64,000 nucleotides of DNA from Effrenium voratum (lineage: Eukaryota; Sar; Dinophyceae; Suessiales; Symbiodiniaceae), in contig CAUJNA010000469.1 of NCBI GenBank assembly GCA_963377175.1, forward strand, positions 511,065 through 575,064, written 5' to 3'. Below, piece by piece: positions 1 through 11,049 of this stretch; the stretch's first letter is position 1, and each line of letters begins with the position of its first letter. The position numbers and the translations under genes were made by a program. The notes under the pieces were generated by a model, which was given only the letters and a program-made list of their open reading frames with translations, was not told the origin of the DNA and searched no databases.

Positions 1-45
1 ATATATATATATATATGGTCGCCTCTTTCCAGGGCCAACCTTTGC

Positions 46-77
<32 letters not shown>

Positions 78-79
78 GC
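1..79. repeat. AT dinucleotide microsatellite
   Basis: Two (AT)n runs, about 16 and 33 bases long, are separated by a short unique stretch. Confidence 0.9.
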
Positions 80-132
80 CTGTGCGTGTATAAAACAGCC
101 CACAGATATAACAAGGGAAAATAACATCCGAC

Positions 133-248
133 CTCCAGGCTGCCCCGTTCCCAACAGCCAAGCCGCAGGTAGTCCTCCATGGCAGCGGTCTTGCGCCGCT
201 GCAAGGCATGCGACGTGTCGCGGGTCTTCTGGCGCTTGAAAGGCATCC
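133..248 (-). CDS. candidate exon, unknown protein
   Basis: The minus strand reads MPFKRQKTRDTSHALQRRK and continues to a possible GT donor after CTGGAG. Nearly all codons of the first 24 end in G or C. The ATG follows directly after a CCCAG acceptor, so this could be a first coding exon after a trans-splice site or an internal exon. The peptide is basic and I recognise no family. An alternative GA donor lies after ATGGAG. Confidence 0.4.
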
Positions 249-675
249 TGGGCTGATTGATCCGAACTGATGCTTTTTCGCTGCCATGCTTTTCTTGGCT
301 TAGGAATGGACATTGCTTCTGTTTGTTTTCCTTTGTTGTTTTTGAAGTGATCCAGCACTACTGGAAATATGTTGTGCTTTTTCCACGAGGGTTAAGCAAA
401 TGGAGGCATGCTAGTGTCACTTTGTCGAATGAGTTTGCGCACTATCAACATGGTGATCTGGCCCTCGGTGTTTCACAAGATTCGTTCCAGCTGGGTTACC
501 AAGGATGCACTGATTCAACATACCAGACCAGAGTCTTCTCTCAGCGTTCTAAACTGGCATTCAGGAAACAATGGTCAACGAGATTGAGAGCGAAACATCA
601 TTTCCAGTCAACATGAAACCAATGGACGCCTGGTCCTGCCTCTCGCTGGTCTCTCTCTCGCTCGCTCTCTCTGTC

Positions 676-727
<52 letters not shown>

Positions 728-1029
728 TTTCTCTTTCTGGCGCTGCGTCTGTCTCCGTCCCTCCCTTTGCGGTGCGGCTACCATCTTGACTCACTCGTGC
801 GATTCTGTGCGGTAGACTTCCACATCTCGCCAAGGGTGGCCCAGGCCAACCCGCCATTCCGAGAAATCTCGAAACGGCGAAGGTTCTAGCAGGAGGCTGG
901 CTGCAGGCCCGGCAAGGCACAAGAAGCATGAGCAACCGCTACCCCCACCCCAAAAAAACAACAACAACAACAACAGCAACCTATCCTCTGATTGGGTTGG
1001 AAGAGCCTCCCTCCATGTTGTTTGGCCCC
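249..1029. other. no gene seen; contains a CT microsatellite
   Basis: AT-balanced sequence with no convincing coding island. A (CT)n tract with interruptions lies at about 636-724 and a short CAA run at about 955-978. Confidence 0.6.
636..724. repeat. CT dinucleotide microsatellite
   Basis: Almost uninterrupted TCTC sequence over about 85 bases. Arginine/glutamate-rich or serine/leucine-rich open frames across it are artefacts of the repeat. Confidence 0.9.
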
Positions 1030-1163
1030 TTGCAGCTAGGCTGCAGCTCCTGCTTCTCTGCCGAGCCCCCGCTGTCTGCAGCGGTCACATGGTTCGTGCC
1101 GCCGGTGCCGCCGGTGCCGCCGTCGCCTTTCGGCTTCTCTTTGGGCGTGTCTGGCACGTCAGC
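1030..1163 (-). CDS. candidate exon, Gly/Thr/Lys-rich
   Basis: An AG|GCT acceptor opens a frame reading ADVPDTPKEKPKGDGG, then a short GGT repeat, then AADSGGSAEKQELQPSCK. Codons end mostly in G or C. The 9-bp GCCGGTGCC repeat encodes the glycine/threonine stretch in frame. The donor is unresolved (GA after GAGAAGCAG, or further on). No known domain. It shares strand with the other candidate exons of the first 15 kb. Confidence 0.35.
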
Positions 1164-1652
1164 CTGGCACGCCATGCAGCGCGCAAAGCCGGTGTTGCGC
1201 AGCATGTTTGCAACCAGCATTCTATTTGGCCGTTATGTGGCCATGCTTCTAGGATGCGCAAAGCGGTATCGCTGTGAAAGGCTTCGATCATTTTGCTTCC
1301 TGGGGCTTCGTCTCAGTTTCAGCTCGGAGGACAGCCGGGCTTCCTCTTGTGAATACTGTGGAACTTACTAGTAGTTTAGATTTAGCCAGTTCGCGCAGTT
1401 CTGAGAGGAAACAATTTTGAGCGTTGCACAAAGGTCAGCAGTGTGTTCGCATCAGGCGCCAACAAGCAGACCGTTTGGGCAACTTGGCAACTTCTGCTTG
1501 TGTGCTATGTGGGGCAGGCAGGCCCTCCAAAGATTGTCAGCTTGTCTGCTGGGCTAAGTTCCCGAAGCTTCGTGAAGAAAGTACGCTTGGCATTTTCTCA
1601 CACTCCGCGGATTTTTTTCCCCGAACAGCGCGCCGTCGCAGTGCCTTCGCAC

Positions 1653-1796
1653 AGAAGACATCCTGTTCCCCCTCAAAAAAGAAACCGGCCGATCCAGGTC
1701 CTCTCCACCTTCAGAAGACATCGGAAGCCAAGACATCCGGTTCCCCCCAAAAAACCGCCGTTTTTTTTTCAATTTTCAGAAGACATCCTGTTCCCC
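1653..1796. repeat. short local repeat, AGAAGACATCC-GTTCCCCC
   Basis: The motif AGAAGACATCCTGTTCCCCC or a close variant occurs three times in this stretch, next to A-rich and C-rich runs. Confidence 0.6.
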
Positions 1797-1867
1797 CCCT
1801 CCCCCGAAGAAAAAAAAACAAGGAAAAAAAAGCCTTTATCGAGAACCCCCTCCCCGGCCCTCCCCAC

Positions 1868-1918
1868 CTTCTTCTCCTTGGCGGCGATGCCGATGTTGCT
1901 GGGCCGCTTCATGGGCAT
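1868..1918 (-). CDS. candidate exon, unknown basic peptide
   Basis: The minus strand reads MPMKRPSNIGIAAKEKK; every codon ends in G or C. The ATG lies one base after a GTGAG acceptor and the frame ends at AAG|GTGGGG, a GT donor. At 51 nt it is typical of the micro-exons in this window. No family recognised. Confidence 0.45.
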
Positions 1919-1975
1919 CCTCACTTGGCTAGTGACCAGGCCCCCCCAAAAAAGTCTACACTATATGGGCCACCA

Positions 1976-2855
1976 CTGAAATAAAGGGAGAGCCACTAAG
2001 TCACTAAAAATCAGGGGAGAGCCACTAAGTCACCAAAAATCAGGGGAGAGCCACTAAGTCACTAAAAATGAGGTAAGTCCTTAAAAATAAGTGGAGAGCC
2101 ACTAAGTCAATAAAAACAAGGGGAGAGCCGCTAAGTCACAGAAAATAAGGGGAGAGCCACCAAGTCACTAAAAATAAGGGAAGAGCTACCAAGTCATTAA
2201 AAATAGAGGGAGAGCCACTAAGTCAGTAAAAAAAAAGGCGAGGGCCACTACGTCACTAAACATAGGGGGAGAGCCACTAAGTCACTAAAAATAAGGGGAG
2301 AGCCACTAGGTCACTAAACATAAGGGGAGAGCCACTAAGTCACTAAAAATAAGGGGAGGGCCACTAAGTCCCTAAAATAAGGAGAGAGCCACTAAGTCAC
2401 TAAAAATAAGGGGAGAGCCACTAAGTCAGTAAAACAAGGGGAGAGCCACTAAGTCACTAAAAATAAGGGGAGAGCCACCAAGTCACTAAAAATAAGAGCA
2501 GGGCCACTAAGTCACTAAAAATAAGGAGAGAGCCACCAAGTCACTAAAAAAAAAGCGGAGAGCCACTAAGTCACTAAACATAAGGGGGGAGCCACTCAGT
2601 CACTAAAAATAAGAGCAGGGCCACTAAGTCACCAAAATAAGGCCAGGGCCACTAAGTCACTAAAAATAAGGGGAGCGCCACTAAGTCACTAAAAATAAGG
2701 GGAGAGCCACCAAGTCAGAAAAAATAAGGGGAGAGCCACCAAGTTACTAAAAATATGGGGAGAGCCACTAAGTCCTTAAAAAATAAGGGGAGAGCCACAA
2801 AAAAATAAGGGGAGAGTCACTAAGTCACTAAAAATAAGGGGATGGCCACTACGTG
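1976..2855. repeat. 29-bp minisatellite, about 30 copies
   Basis: The unit is approximately GGGGAGAGCCACTAAGTCAC followed by TAAAAATAA, 29 bases head to tail. Copies diverge by point changes and small indels in the A-run and G-run. There is no spacer alternation, so it is not a CRISPR array. It probably sits inside an intron or between genes. Confidence 0.95.
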
Positions 2856-2889
2856 TAATTTGAAGGAAAAAAGAATAAAGTGTGTCCAC

Positions 2890-2997
2890 TGGCTGGCTGA
2901 GCATCTCTTCCTTGGCCTCCCCGGACCCTGTCCGCTCCCGCGAGCTGATCCGCAGCTTCTCCGGGCGCTTCACCTCGTAGCAGCTGCAGCAGGCCAT
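2890..2997 (-). CDS. candidate exon, Cys-rich start then charged
   Basis: The minus strand reads MACCSCYEVKRPEKLRISSR and then ERTGSGEAKEEMLSQP. Third positions are strongly G/C, which stops at about 2890 where a CCA|GTGGAC GT donor is possible. The frame then runs into the 29-bp minisatellite, which is clearly non-coding. Cys-Cys-x-Cys near the start could be lipid-modified or metal-binding, but that is speculation. Confidence 0.4.
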
Positions 2998-3413
2998 GCC
3001 ATGGGCTTGCGCGCGCTACGAGCCGGGCCGCGCCGAGAGACCAGCCGGAAGGAGAGACCGGAGGACCGGAGATTCGGGAGAGACCGGAGATGCGACTTTG
3101 GAACTTCTGCAACCTCAACTTGGGTACCTGAGACCTGTGCTGAGCCTTTTGCAACCAACACATGTCATGGTTTGCCATGAACTTGGGAGGCACAGCCTGC
3201 GTCACTGTGGCCAACTTGCGTTGCTTGAGCAAGAAGTGGGGCGAGAGGACGCATACCAAAGAGAAGAGGCAAACGCAAATCGCCAATTCCAAAGGCGCGG
3301 AACTGAATGGTCAGTCTCTGAAAATACGTACATCCCATGTTGATGCCGAAGGCCAAAGCACCAGCACAACCGACCCTTTAGACCAAAGCTGAACGAGTGA
3401 TTCCGTGAGTCAC

Positions 3414-3516
3414 CGCATTCCGCGGATTCCGCCTCCAGCGCTTCTGGAGGAGGCAGAGTTTCTGCCAGGCTGTCGAGCAAACCGCCCTCCAAGTCGAACT
3501 GGAACTGAGTGTCCAC
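3414..3516 (-). CDS. candidate exon, acidic peptide
   Basis: A pyrimidine-rich tract ending CTAGCAAG|GTG opens VDTQFQFDLEGGLLDSLAET and then LPPPEALEAESAEC. The frame closes at a G|GTGAC donor, leaving one base of the next codon. The peptide is acidic with hydrophobic spacing typical of a folded protein. GT-AG boundaries are satisfied on both sides. Function unknown. Confidence 0.5.
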
Positions 3517-3639
3517 CTTGCTAGGCTGGAAGAAGAGGATCCCAGCATAAACATATTTTTTGCCTGGTTAGTGGAAAACAAAGGGACCCCAAAAAAAGCA
3601 AAAACAAAAAACAAAAGGGGAGCAAAACTCTGGGGAAGC

Positions 3640-3715
3640 TTGTCTGTTGGCATCCAGTTCCGCATCGATCGCATCGCCCGGATGGACAAAATGCCCTCGG
3701 CCGCGCCCAAGGAAT
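3640..3715 (-). CDS. candidate exon, strand not certain
   Basis: After CTTGCAG the minus strand reads SLGAAEGILSIRAMRSMRNW. The plus strand of the same bases also gives a plausible peptide (FRIDRIARMDKMPSAAPKE) after a CATCCAG acceptor. I favour minus because neighbouring candidates are minus and the acceptor is better. Confidence 0.3.
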
Positions 3716-3879
3716 CTGCAAGGCATGGGATGGCCCCCCTGTCAATACGAAATGTAGTCAAAATACCAGCAACCATGCCTCAAATAATCATGGAATAACG
3801 ACAACTCTACAAGTTCACTTCCATGGTCACGTATGGGGGATTTAGACATGAGATGACATGAGCATTGAAGCCCTGAGAG

Positions 3880-3988
3880 TCTTCCAACTTCGGCGACCGA
3901 GTTCCGGCAAGCTTGTGGCTCCCGGCCCGTGGGTCACGCCAAGAGGACTGGCCCGTCCGCGAGTTGGCGAAGTAGTGGCCCTCCGGAC
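3880..3988 (-). CDS. candidate exon with C-terminal half of a WW domain
   Basis: After a CATGAG|GT acceptor the minus strand reads PEGHYFANSRTGQSSWRDP. This matches the second half of a WW domain: the aromatic pair, the Asn, the Thr-Gly turn, the second Trp and the closing Pro. WW domains bind proline-rich ligands and are common in splicing and signalling proteins. Codons end mostly in G or C. The exon begins with two bases of a split codon. The candidate first half is at 7717-7787. The 3' end is uncertain. Confidence 0.5.
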
Positions 3989-4871
3989 CTCATGCGCACG
4001 AACGGCCCACGTGCAAACCCTTCCCCGAAAAATCTGAACCTGAGCCATAATCAAAACCCGGTATTAGAATGGCCTACCCAGAACCATGTAAAGAAATCAG
4101 AAGCTGGCCGCAGCTATTTCCGGTTGGGATTGTCCCTTACTGAGCCTTACTGACCTTCATCTACCCGGGTTTTGCTTGTGGTTCACCTGAGGCAGGCATG
4201 GCCCAACCAAAGGCCCTTTGAAAATCTGATCGCAGTATGCCCGAATCGGGGGGATTCTGAGTTTGTAGAGTCTCTTGGCATCGTGCCATGCATGAGCATG
4301 AATGTGAGGCCATACGGCAATGCAAACACCCAACACACTGGGCTCCAATTGGGGGGCAATGCCCAAGCTCCTGGCACTCCAGCGGGCCATACCAGCAGTC
4401 CAGGTCGGCCTGGACTGAGTGTGCCCGTTTTCTCTTGCTCCAGAGCGCAGCATGCAACGGGCCAATGGTAGGACTGAGAACTCCGCAGTGCCTCTGATGT
4501 GTAACAATTCTAGGGATACCTTCCAATTCCATTCTTTCCAGGGATCCGAATCTTTCTAGAAAACCTCCGGACACCAAGGGAAGATGGTTGGTTTTTGAAA
4601 AGAACGATGATGGACAAGAATGGGGAATCAACCCCTAGAACAATCCGTGCGACTACATGTGTGTGTTGTACATGCAAGGAAAAACACACACATGCCAGTC
4701 AAAGCTTGGCAGTGCTAACCTCTGTGCCAGCGGTCATCCATGAGAAGAGTTCAAGCACCCAGACACCCAAACCAAATTCAATCATACCCAGTGCCTTGCA
4801 CTACTGTTTGAGCCGCCCTTCAAAACATTGCAAGCCACCTCCGAAAATGTGGAAACTTACATCTTCCCTGC

Positions 4872-4916
4872 CTTGAGCCGACTCCAAAGCTGCATCTTGG
4901 CCTCCTCAAAGAAATC
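4872..4916 (-). CDS. candidate 45-nt exon
   Basis: An AG|GAT acceptor after TTCAGCTGC and an AAG|GCAGGG donor bound a frame of exactly 15 codons, DFFEEAKMQLWSRLK, in phase 0 at both ends. The peptide looks helical. The donor is GC rather than GT. Confidence 0.45.
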
Positions 4917-5846
4917 CTGCAGCTGAATTGCCTAAAGGACCCACTTGAGAGAGAACCTGAGGGGGTTCTGGCATGAAATCCCCTGAAGCTGCCTTTGCCA
5001 GGCAAAATCATCACACTGCTGGTCAGTTCAACCAACCTGCCTGAGATGTGACTCAGTCAATGCTGAGTGCAAATCTAACATTGGCAGCACGAAACTTTGT
5101 CTCTGCTTCTCATAATATGGTACTGAAACAATTTAAGCGCTCGCGACAAAATGTGCTTCCCACGCCGTGCTGGGCCAAGCGCAAGACAACTTGCAAACGC
5201 CGGGTCAAACGATCAATCCCAAATCAAATAGAAAAGAAACGCTTAACACAACAACTCGAAAACGACCAGGTGCCATAGGACGGGAAGGGCTATTGAAGCT
5301 CAAACCGCTCACTTGTTTGATAGCCTGCACAATCCATTGCACTAGGCGGCGCGCCTCAACTGAAACATGTAGTACATAATGCAGGTCCAGCGATTGATGC
5401 TAATAGTAAAAAGGACAGCACAAACAAGCATGCAGTATCACATGAATTGCGTAGCACCTATCCCGTTCCTCAGCTCAAGCCTCACACTACCTTTCTCAAT
5501 CTCTGTGCCCAAACCCAGCTTCCTGGCAGGACGTCCAACTGGCTAAAACTACCACAACATGGTGCCAATGGCCAGTCCCTTCGCCCAAATGCAAGTATCT
5601 GAAACCAATCATTGCTGGAGGGGAGGGGGGGGATGTTGGAGAAAACCCTTCCATGCGATCCTCGGTATGAATCTGAATTCAAGCCCTTTCGCCGGCCAAA
5701 CTTTTATGAATGAACCCACCCACCCGCAAAGGAAAACCGCCGCGTCTCCCTTCATTTTCCACATCTTAACCCCCCAACCCCGCACCCTCGGTGACCCTCA
5801 ACCCTCCAACCCCCCCCAACCCCAACCCCCCAGCCCCCCTCCGCAC

Positions 5847-5996
5847 CCTGAAATCCGTCTCCGCGTCCCGGGTCCGGCCCCGGAAACGGGCGAGCCGCCG
5901 AGTCGCCGAGTCCTGGCAGGGGTTGGCCAGGTACTGCCGGCCCAGCGCCACGACCCGGCGCAGGGCCGGCAGCAAGGGCGAGTCCCAGGTCGAGGC
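5847..5996 (-). CDS. candidate 150-nt exon, helical basic peptide
   Basis: GCACTGCAAG|GCC and GATTTCAGG|GTGCGG bound exactly 50 codons, phase 0 at both ends. It reads ASTWDSPLLPALRRVVALGR, then QYLANPCQDSATRRLARFRG. Almost every codon ends in G or C, a sharp contrast with the flanks. No family recognised. This is one of the better-supported small exons here. Confidence 0.6.
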
Positions 5997-6043
5997 CTTG
6001 CAGTGCCGCGCGTGCCGGATGGGTTTTTCGTCGGAGCTGCCAT

Positions 6044-6117
6044 GCAGCACCCCCAAACTGCTACTCAAGGGAAATAGATGGGGAAAACAGCACCCCCAAA
6101 ACTGCTACTTTCAAGGG
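6044..6117. repeat. short direct repeat
   Basis: CAGCACCCCCAAACTGCTAC occurs twice about 45 bases apart, each time followed by a CAAGGGA-like sequence. Confidence 0.7.
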
Positions 6118-7716
6118 ACCCATGGGGAATGCAACCCACTAACGGCTAGACACCTTGACTTTTTATTGGAGGTTGTGGTTAGGGGGTAAACCATCTCAGC
6201 GCCATCCAATGGAAGCTGATGCCTCTTTGGGGGAAATGCGTCGGACAATCTGCCAATCGAACCCAGAAAAGGCCTCTGGCTTTCGAGCACTCGAGGCAGG
6301 TAACAGCCCAAGGCTTCTTCATGTGATCCCGCATGCGGTACAGCAACCGGGGCCCCCCAAATGCAAAGACCACGCAATTCCTCTCCCGCAGATTGACATG
6401 GAACTCGAACAGGCCTTCTTGGAAGGGTCCGTTTTTGCACCTTTTTGTTCGGTTTCCACATTGACCTGAGAAGGCCAGCGCAAACGAACCCGATAAAGCT
6501 CCCAACATAAACAGGCCAAACATCCTTGAAAGCTGAAGCGAACTGGCACCAACAAGACAGGGAGCAACACACACAAACACAAACTCCAGTTCTGCCGAAC
6601 CATGCAGGACCCCCATGCGGTAGAAATTTGCTGGAATGATATGGCAGCACTGACGAATCCCGTAGCTCCTTGTCCAATACATATATAGTACAAGCTTTTT
6701 CCAAACGCTGGGCGTTTTGTTGTGTACCTGTGAGGCTGGATGCGAGAACCTAGATAGAAGTCGCACAGGGGTGGGAAGAATTGCAAAAACGAAGCTCTTG
6801 AAGATTACGTCCGGTATTCAACAGTCTCTTCATGAAATCTCCCACCGGTGCAAATGACAGGTCATGTTGATAGAGGCATGAAGACTGAAATCAAGCCAGG
6901 GAGGAACATCTTTCGTGACAGTCTTTTATATGTGATAGCGAGATTGTCCGAAGCGATCAAACTCATGAACACGTCGAGAATGGTTTTTTAGATATATTGC
7001 CCATCCTGCAGCACCAATGAGATAAACATTCAAAGCGTGGGCTTCAACCTCGGTATTGCGGTATGTGGGCATCTGCAGCATTCGCCAAACACTCTCCGGA
7101 TACTTGGTCCTATGAGGGCACGCTGTCGTGCGCTAGCTGTTGCCTGGGTCTCGGTGTCGACGTAATAAACCTGAACAGTCTTGCTCGCATTTCATTGCAT
7201 GAGCATGAATTGGGTGGGACCAAACAAGACTTTCATGCAAACCGGTGCTTAACTCAAGCTCAAAAACTCATTAAATCAATCGGACCTAGAAGTGTTTACC
7301 ATTGTATGTAGTATACGTGTGCGAATGCACCAGTAAAAGCCGATTGGCAAAACAGCCATGTGGATGGATGGGTTTCAGGCAAGCGACATATCGCCTGTGT
7401 TGTTTTGAGCCAACATTGGCAGCCACCATCAAGCATATGCTGCATACATATGCTTGCTTTGAGATGTGCAATATTGAACACGGATACGGGAGTACGGCCT
7501 TACTTAGCGTCCATGCAACGACGAGGCCTGATGCGAGCAATGAAGCCACCAGTCAAGCGGGGAGCGATGTGGTGAAAAGCACGGACCCTACGGGCTGTGC
7601 TTTGTCCTGGAAGCACGCTCCACTCTCATCCTCCTGTCAGGATTGATTGGGAAGGTTCGTTCACATCTTCAGATCGTTTCAAGCGGCTCCTTGACTTCAC
7701 AGCCAAGCGACGCAGC
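6118..7716. other. no gene seen
   Basis: About 1.6 kb of mixed-composition DNA. The longest open frames (around 155 to 197 residues on the minus strand at 6.1-6.8 kb) overlap one another in three frames and show no codon bias or recognisable motif. I regard it as intronic or intergenic. Confidence 0.5.
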
Positions 7717-7787
7717 CGCTGGCGTAATCCATGTGCTTGCTCCAGGGAGCTGGCAAGGGATCCACCTGGGCGCCGTACTCCGCGATC
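7717..7787 (-). CDS. candidate exon with N-terminal half of a WW domain
   Basis: A CTAAG|G acceptor and an AGCG|GC donor bound one base, then 23 codons (IAEYGAQVDPLPAPWSKHMD and YAS), then one base. The string PLPAPWSKHMDYASG has the Pro, first Trp and turn Gly of a WW domain. The exon ends on a single G. The WW second half at 3988 starts with GT, so a splice would make a Gly codon in the right place. The first-to-second Trp spacing would be 25 residues, slightly long. Confidence 0.5.
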
Positions 7788-8265
7788 CTTAGGCAGCGCT
7801 TTTTGGTACGATCACGACCAGACAAAATCTGACTGCCACGAAGTTAAAAACACAGACACGCGAACACAAACACACACGAGGGAATCTGCTTGCCCATGTC
7901 AGAAAGAAAGCAGCGTCGGCAAGCAGAAAGCAAGACACAGGCACGAGCGCGCAAGGAGCTTATGATTTGTGTATCTAGGGCTGCTGTTTGTTTGCATTTT
8001 GAGCTGAGTTTGCTGTGGTGAACATTGTTTGGCAGGGTTGTGGTGGACTTAATACCTACTTGAAACACTATCCAACCCATCATGCATTGTCGTGAATTGT
8101 CATGACAATCTTGCGCTACCCACCAAGTTCCCTCCAAATAAGGAGTTGATAGGAATTGGCCGCACAACCAGTTAGTTCCAAACTTCCGCTTAGCTCTTTC
8201 TGCGATCGTTTGAGGGTAGGACAGCGCTTCCTAGAGGCGCTTTCATGAGCAACAAACAGCATCAC

Positions 8266-8312
8266 CTCCCGGACAATTTCTAGCACCGTCGCCGCTTGAT
8301 CTTTGGGCGGGC
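8266..8312 (-). CDS. candidate 47-nt exon
   Basis: ATCGCCAG|GC and CGGGAG|GTGATG bound two bases plus 15 codons, PPKDQAATVLEIVRE. The peptide looks amphipathic and helical. Its phase does not fit directly onto the exon at 7787, so either an exon is missing or a boundary is wrong. Confidence 0.4.
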
Positions 8313-8835
8313 CTGGCGATGTTCACCGAGCCAAGGTATCTATGCGCCCGGCTGTGACAATGCAAGCCATGAATGGATCTTCTGCCGAAGGCCAGTCTCT
8401 TGCATATCACAGCCTCGACCTCACCTGCACTGATAAAAAGGCGCCCCTCACCGGAGCGATGCACCTCGGTCAGCGGACTGAAGATCGCATCTGCTGCGAA
8501 ACTGCTGCTAGGATCTAAAGAATCTCAACTGATTCCTGGACTATAGCTCATAAACCAGCAAGCATCTACAATAAGATACAACAAGCACAGCTATCGGCAA
8601 ACAAAGATCGGTAATCTGGTGACACCATCATGTTGTCGGAGTCATGCTCATATTCCTGTTTAACAAGTCCCGGCACCCCGACAGGTGAGCTTTACCTCTT
8701 TACAGGCTCATTGGAGTTCTGGTTGGGAGGGAAGCGGCTGTGGACCACTTGGTGTGCAGGAATTCTGGCGCGGTCTATCGGGCTGGAACCGGAAAAAGTG
8801 ATTTCCCATCAGCCAAGCTGCCGTTAAAGTACTGC

Positions 8836-8885
8836 CTCGCCTTGGCCGACAGCCTTGGTGCACACGGGACGTACACGAGGCTCAA
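8836..8885 (-). CDS. candidate 50-nt exon
   Basis: TTTCTCAG|TTG and GGCGAG|GCAGT bound LSLVYVPCAPRLSAKA plus two bases. Its leftover AG joins the single leading G of the exon at 7787 to make an Arg codon, so these two exons are compatible in phase. The donor would be GC. Confidence 0.35.
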
Positions 8886-9987
8886 CTGAGAAACACGTGC
8901 ATCACTCTTGATAGAGGGTGCTGAACTCGGTTTGGCCGACGTCCGAGAAACATCGGCCAAAAGTTATTTTGCCAGCCTTAGCGCGTGAGCGTCAGTTTGA
9001 ACCAGGGAAGCAGGCCAAGAATGTTGTTGTGTTCTTTCTACATTTGTCGTGCCCACTTATCTAAGATGTTCCCGGCTCAGCCAACAAATCAACCAAATGG
9101 CCTCCGCCCTGGGCTGCAGCAACCAAAGGTCATAGATCCATGCACTACGGCATACGGAGACACATCAAGATGACACAAAAAATGACAACGCGGTTTCTTC
9201 CCCGTTCACCAATGCACCAAGGTATCAGAGCCAACCAGCGGGAGCGGGAAGCTAAACCCCTAATCCCCTAATGCAACTTACGGGGTGAAGTGCCACAACA
9301 CAATACAGCAAGTGAAGTGTTAAGCGATCTTAGAACACCTTTCCACTTCCCTTTGTCCGCAAACCACTTGTAAATCCCAAAGCACTGTGTAACCATGGTG
9401 CCCAGGTGCAGCCAATTCGTTGCAACTCACCCCTTCTGAACGGCTCCGAGCCACATGCACGGCTTCACGTCCTTGGGGCGCGTGGTGAGAACCATACCTG
9501 GCCACACGCATGTGTCTCAAAGCAGAACCCCCAAATGAGCGGTTGTCCCTTGTCAAAATCTTGCAAAGGGCCACATGCTCGGCATTGCCACATTAAGCCA
9601 GCAAAGGATGATGAGGGAATCTCGACAACTGGAAGAAGGGACTTTGAGGGTAGACTTTGGGATTTCCTCAGAACTCCTTTTCCCCACCATCATGCCTTAG
9701 TCCTTGAAACCAAAGAAACCACCAAATGCTAAGTTATTCCCTGCCCCTGGGTCAGGTGCCGACTGTCTCGGTGGACATTTCGTCAAACTTCCACTTAAAC
9801 AGCAACATAGATCTAGAACCCACTGGAAGAACGTGGGCCCCGAGTGCTCAGGGGGAATGGAACCCTCTTCGGCATGTTCGCGTCTCTCTTACTTGAAGTT
9901 GAGAAAGGCTCGGGAGGGACGTGAAAACCAAACGGGGTCCGCAGCCGAGTGAAGCAGTCTGACCAGCCAAATCTGAACGCCTCGGGC
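8886..9987. other. no gene seen
   Basis: About 1.1 kb without a convincing coding island or repeat. Confidence 0.5.
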
Positions 9988-10043
9988 CTCGCCTGCCGTC
10001 CTGGGAGTACGTCCACCGAGCCTCTCGCTCGGCTGGCTCCAAC
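9988..10043 (-). CDS. candidate 56-nt exon
   Basis: A nine-T tract followed by CTCGCCAG|G is the strongest acceptor in this region. The frame reads LEPAEREARWTYSQDGRR and closes at GGCGAG|GC, or 11 bases later at CCCGAG|GC. The peptide is charged with aromatic residues. Function unknown. Confidence 0.5.
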
Positions 10044-10105
10044 CTGGCGAGAAAAAAAAAGAGCAAAACCATCAAACAGAGTTGATCCTCCAAAACAGAA
10101 GCCCC

Positions 10106-10211
10106 CCACCAAGAAACATAGAACCTGACATGACAGGGACCGGGTCCTTTTAAAGGGATCATGGTCCAAACCAGCACACCCCGAACGTCAGGTTCCATGT
10201 TAATTGCTGGG
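10106..10211. mobile_element. short foldback element, family A copy 1
   Basis: A palindromic unit of about 105 bp. The left arm is CCACCAAGAAACATAGAACC and the right arm, reversed, is CCCAGCAATTAACATGGAAC. It shares its arms and part of its core with copies at 35581 and 51406. The size and structure suggest a MITE-like non-autonomous element. No target duplication is clear. Confidence 0.6.
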
Positions 10212-10867
10212 AGGATATGGTTGTCTGGGCTCCATGCTTATTATGCCTCACGGTATTCTCACCTTTTTGGGGAGAACATATCCGCTTGGGAGATCCAGCC
10301 GCTCATGGTCCCAAGCCACGGGGTGGGGTGCCGGCACACGCAGCTCCGAGGAACAAAGGCGGTCATTTCGGCCTTTGAGTTGTGGGATTCTGACATGCTC
10401 ATTCAAGGGCTGCTGACCAACAAGCTGGCCATGTCAGCTCTTTTACCAGCCATTTCAGAAGATCAATATGGCTCCACTGGCTTCCGCCAGGGGCTTCCGT
10501 GCGCTTCCGTGAAGTGATGCGAAGGCACGAATGGGAACCCCCCCCCGCCCACCCACCCGGACTGCTCGCCCTCTTCCTTGCACCGCACCTCCTAAAACAA
10601 GAATTCATATGAAAAGCTTCAGGAGAGCTTCCACGCTACAGGAACAAAGCAATTTCGTTACGTCTACTTCTGAAATGCACGGTATCTAAACACGTGTTGA
10701 TTTTAGATGTATAAAGCTTCCGCCGCTCCTCCGCGGAGCTTCCACGATTCCAACCCTACGGAAGTCGTGAAGTCGTCAAAGAAAGTAAACGAAATTATTA
10801 AAAAACGAAGCACGGGTTTAGAAGGACCCTCCACCCTGGGCTGCCCTCAGCTCCCCCGCTAAGAGTT

Positions 10868-10950
10868 TCACTTTTGGTGGGTTACATGGAAACTACCACT
10901 AAAGACTAAAAGACTAAAAGGCTAAAACGCTAAGGAAACGGATGGCTGGG
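10868..10950. repeat. dispersed repeat family C copy
   Basis: TTTGGTGGGTTACATGGAAA is followed by CCACTAAAGACTAAAAG and an A-rich tail. Related copies lie at about 11584, 34908 and 40166. Part of the unit is self-complementary (AGTGG with CCACT). Confidence 0.5.
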
Positions 10951-10992
10951 AGAAACATGTACTGGGAAATCTGAGTGCTCCGATTCCCAGGC

Positions 10993-11049
10993 CTGAGGAT
11001 GCCGGAGACACGGGATCACTGTCCGTGCGGTGGCTGCCGTGGCTGACCC
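10993..11049 (-). CDS. candidate 57-nt exon, Ser-rich
   Basis: GGTGCTAG|GG and CCTCAG|GCC bound VSHGSHRTDSDPVSPASS. Codons end mostly in G or C. The donor would be GC. Function unknown. Confidence 0.45.

Noticed and set aside
1976..2855. CRISPR-like regular repeat
   Set aside because: Units abut with no unique spacers and the genome is eukaryotic; it is a minisatellite.
6111..6786. Three overlapping minus-strand frames of 155-197 codons
   Set aside because: No codon bias, no motif, and all three frames open over the same bases.
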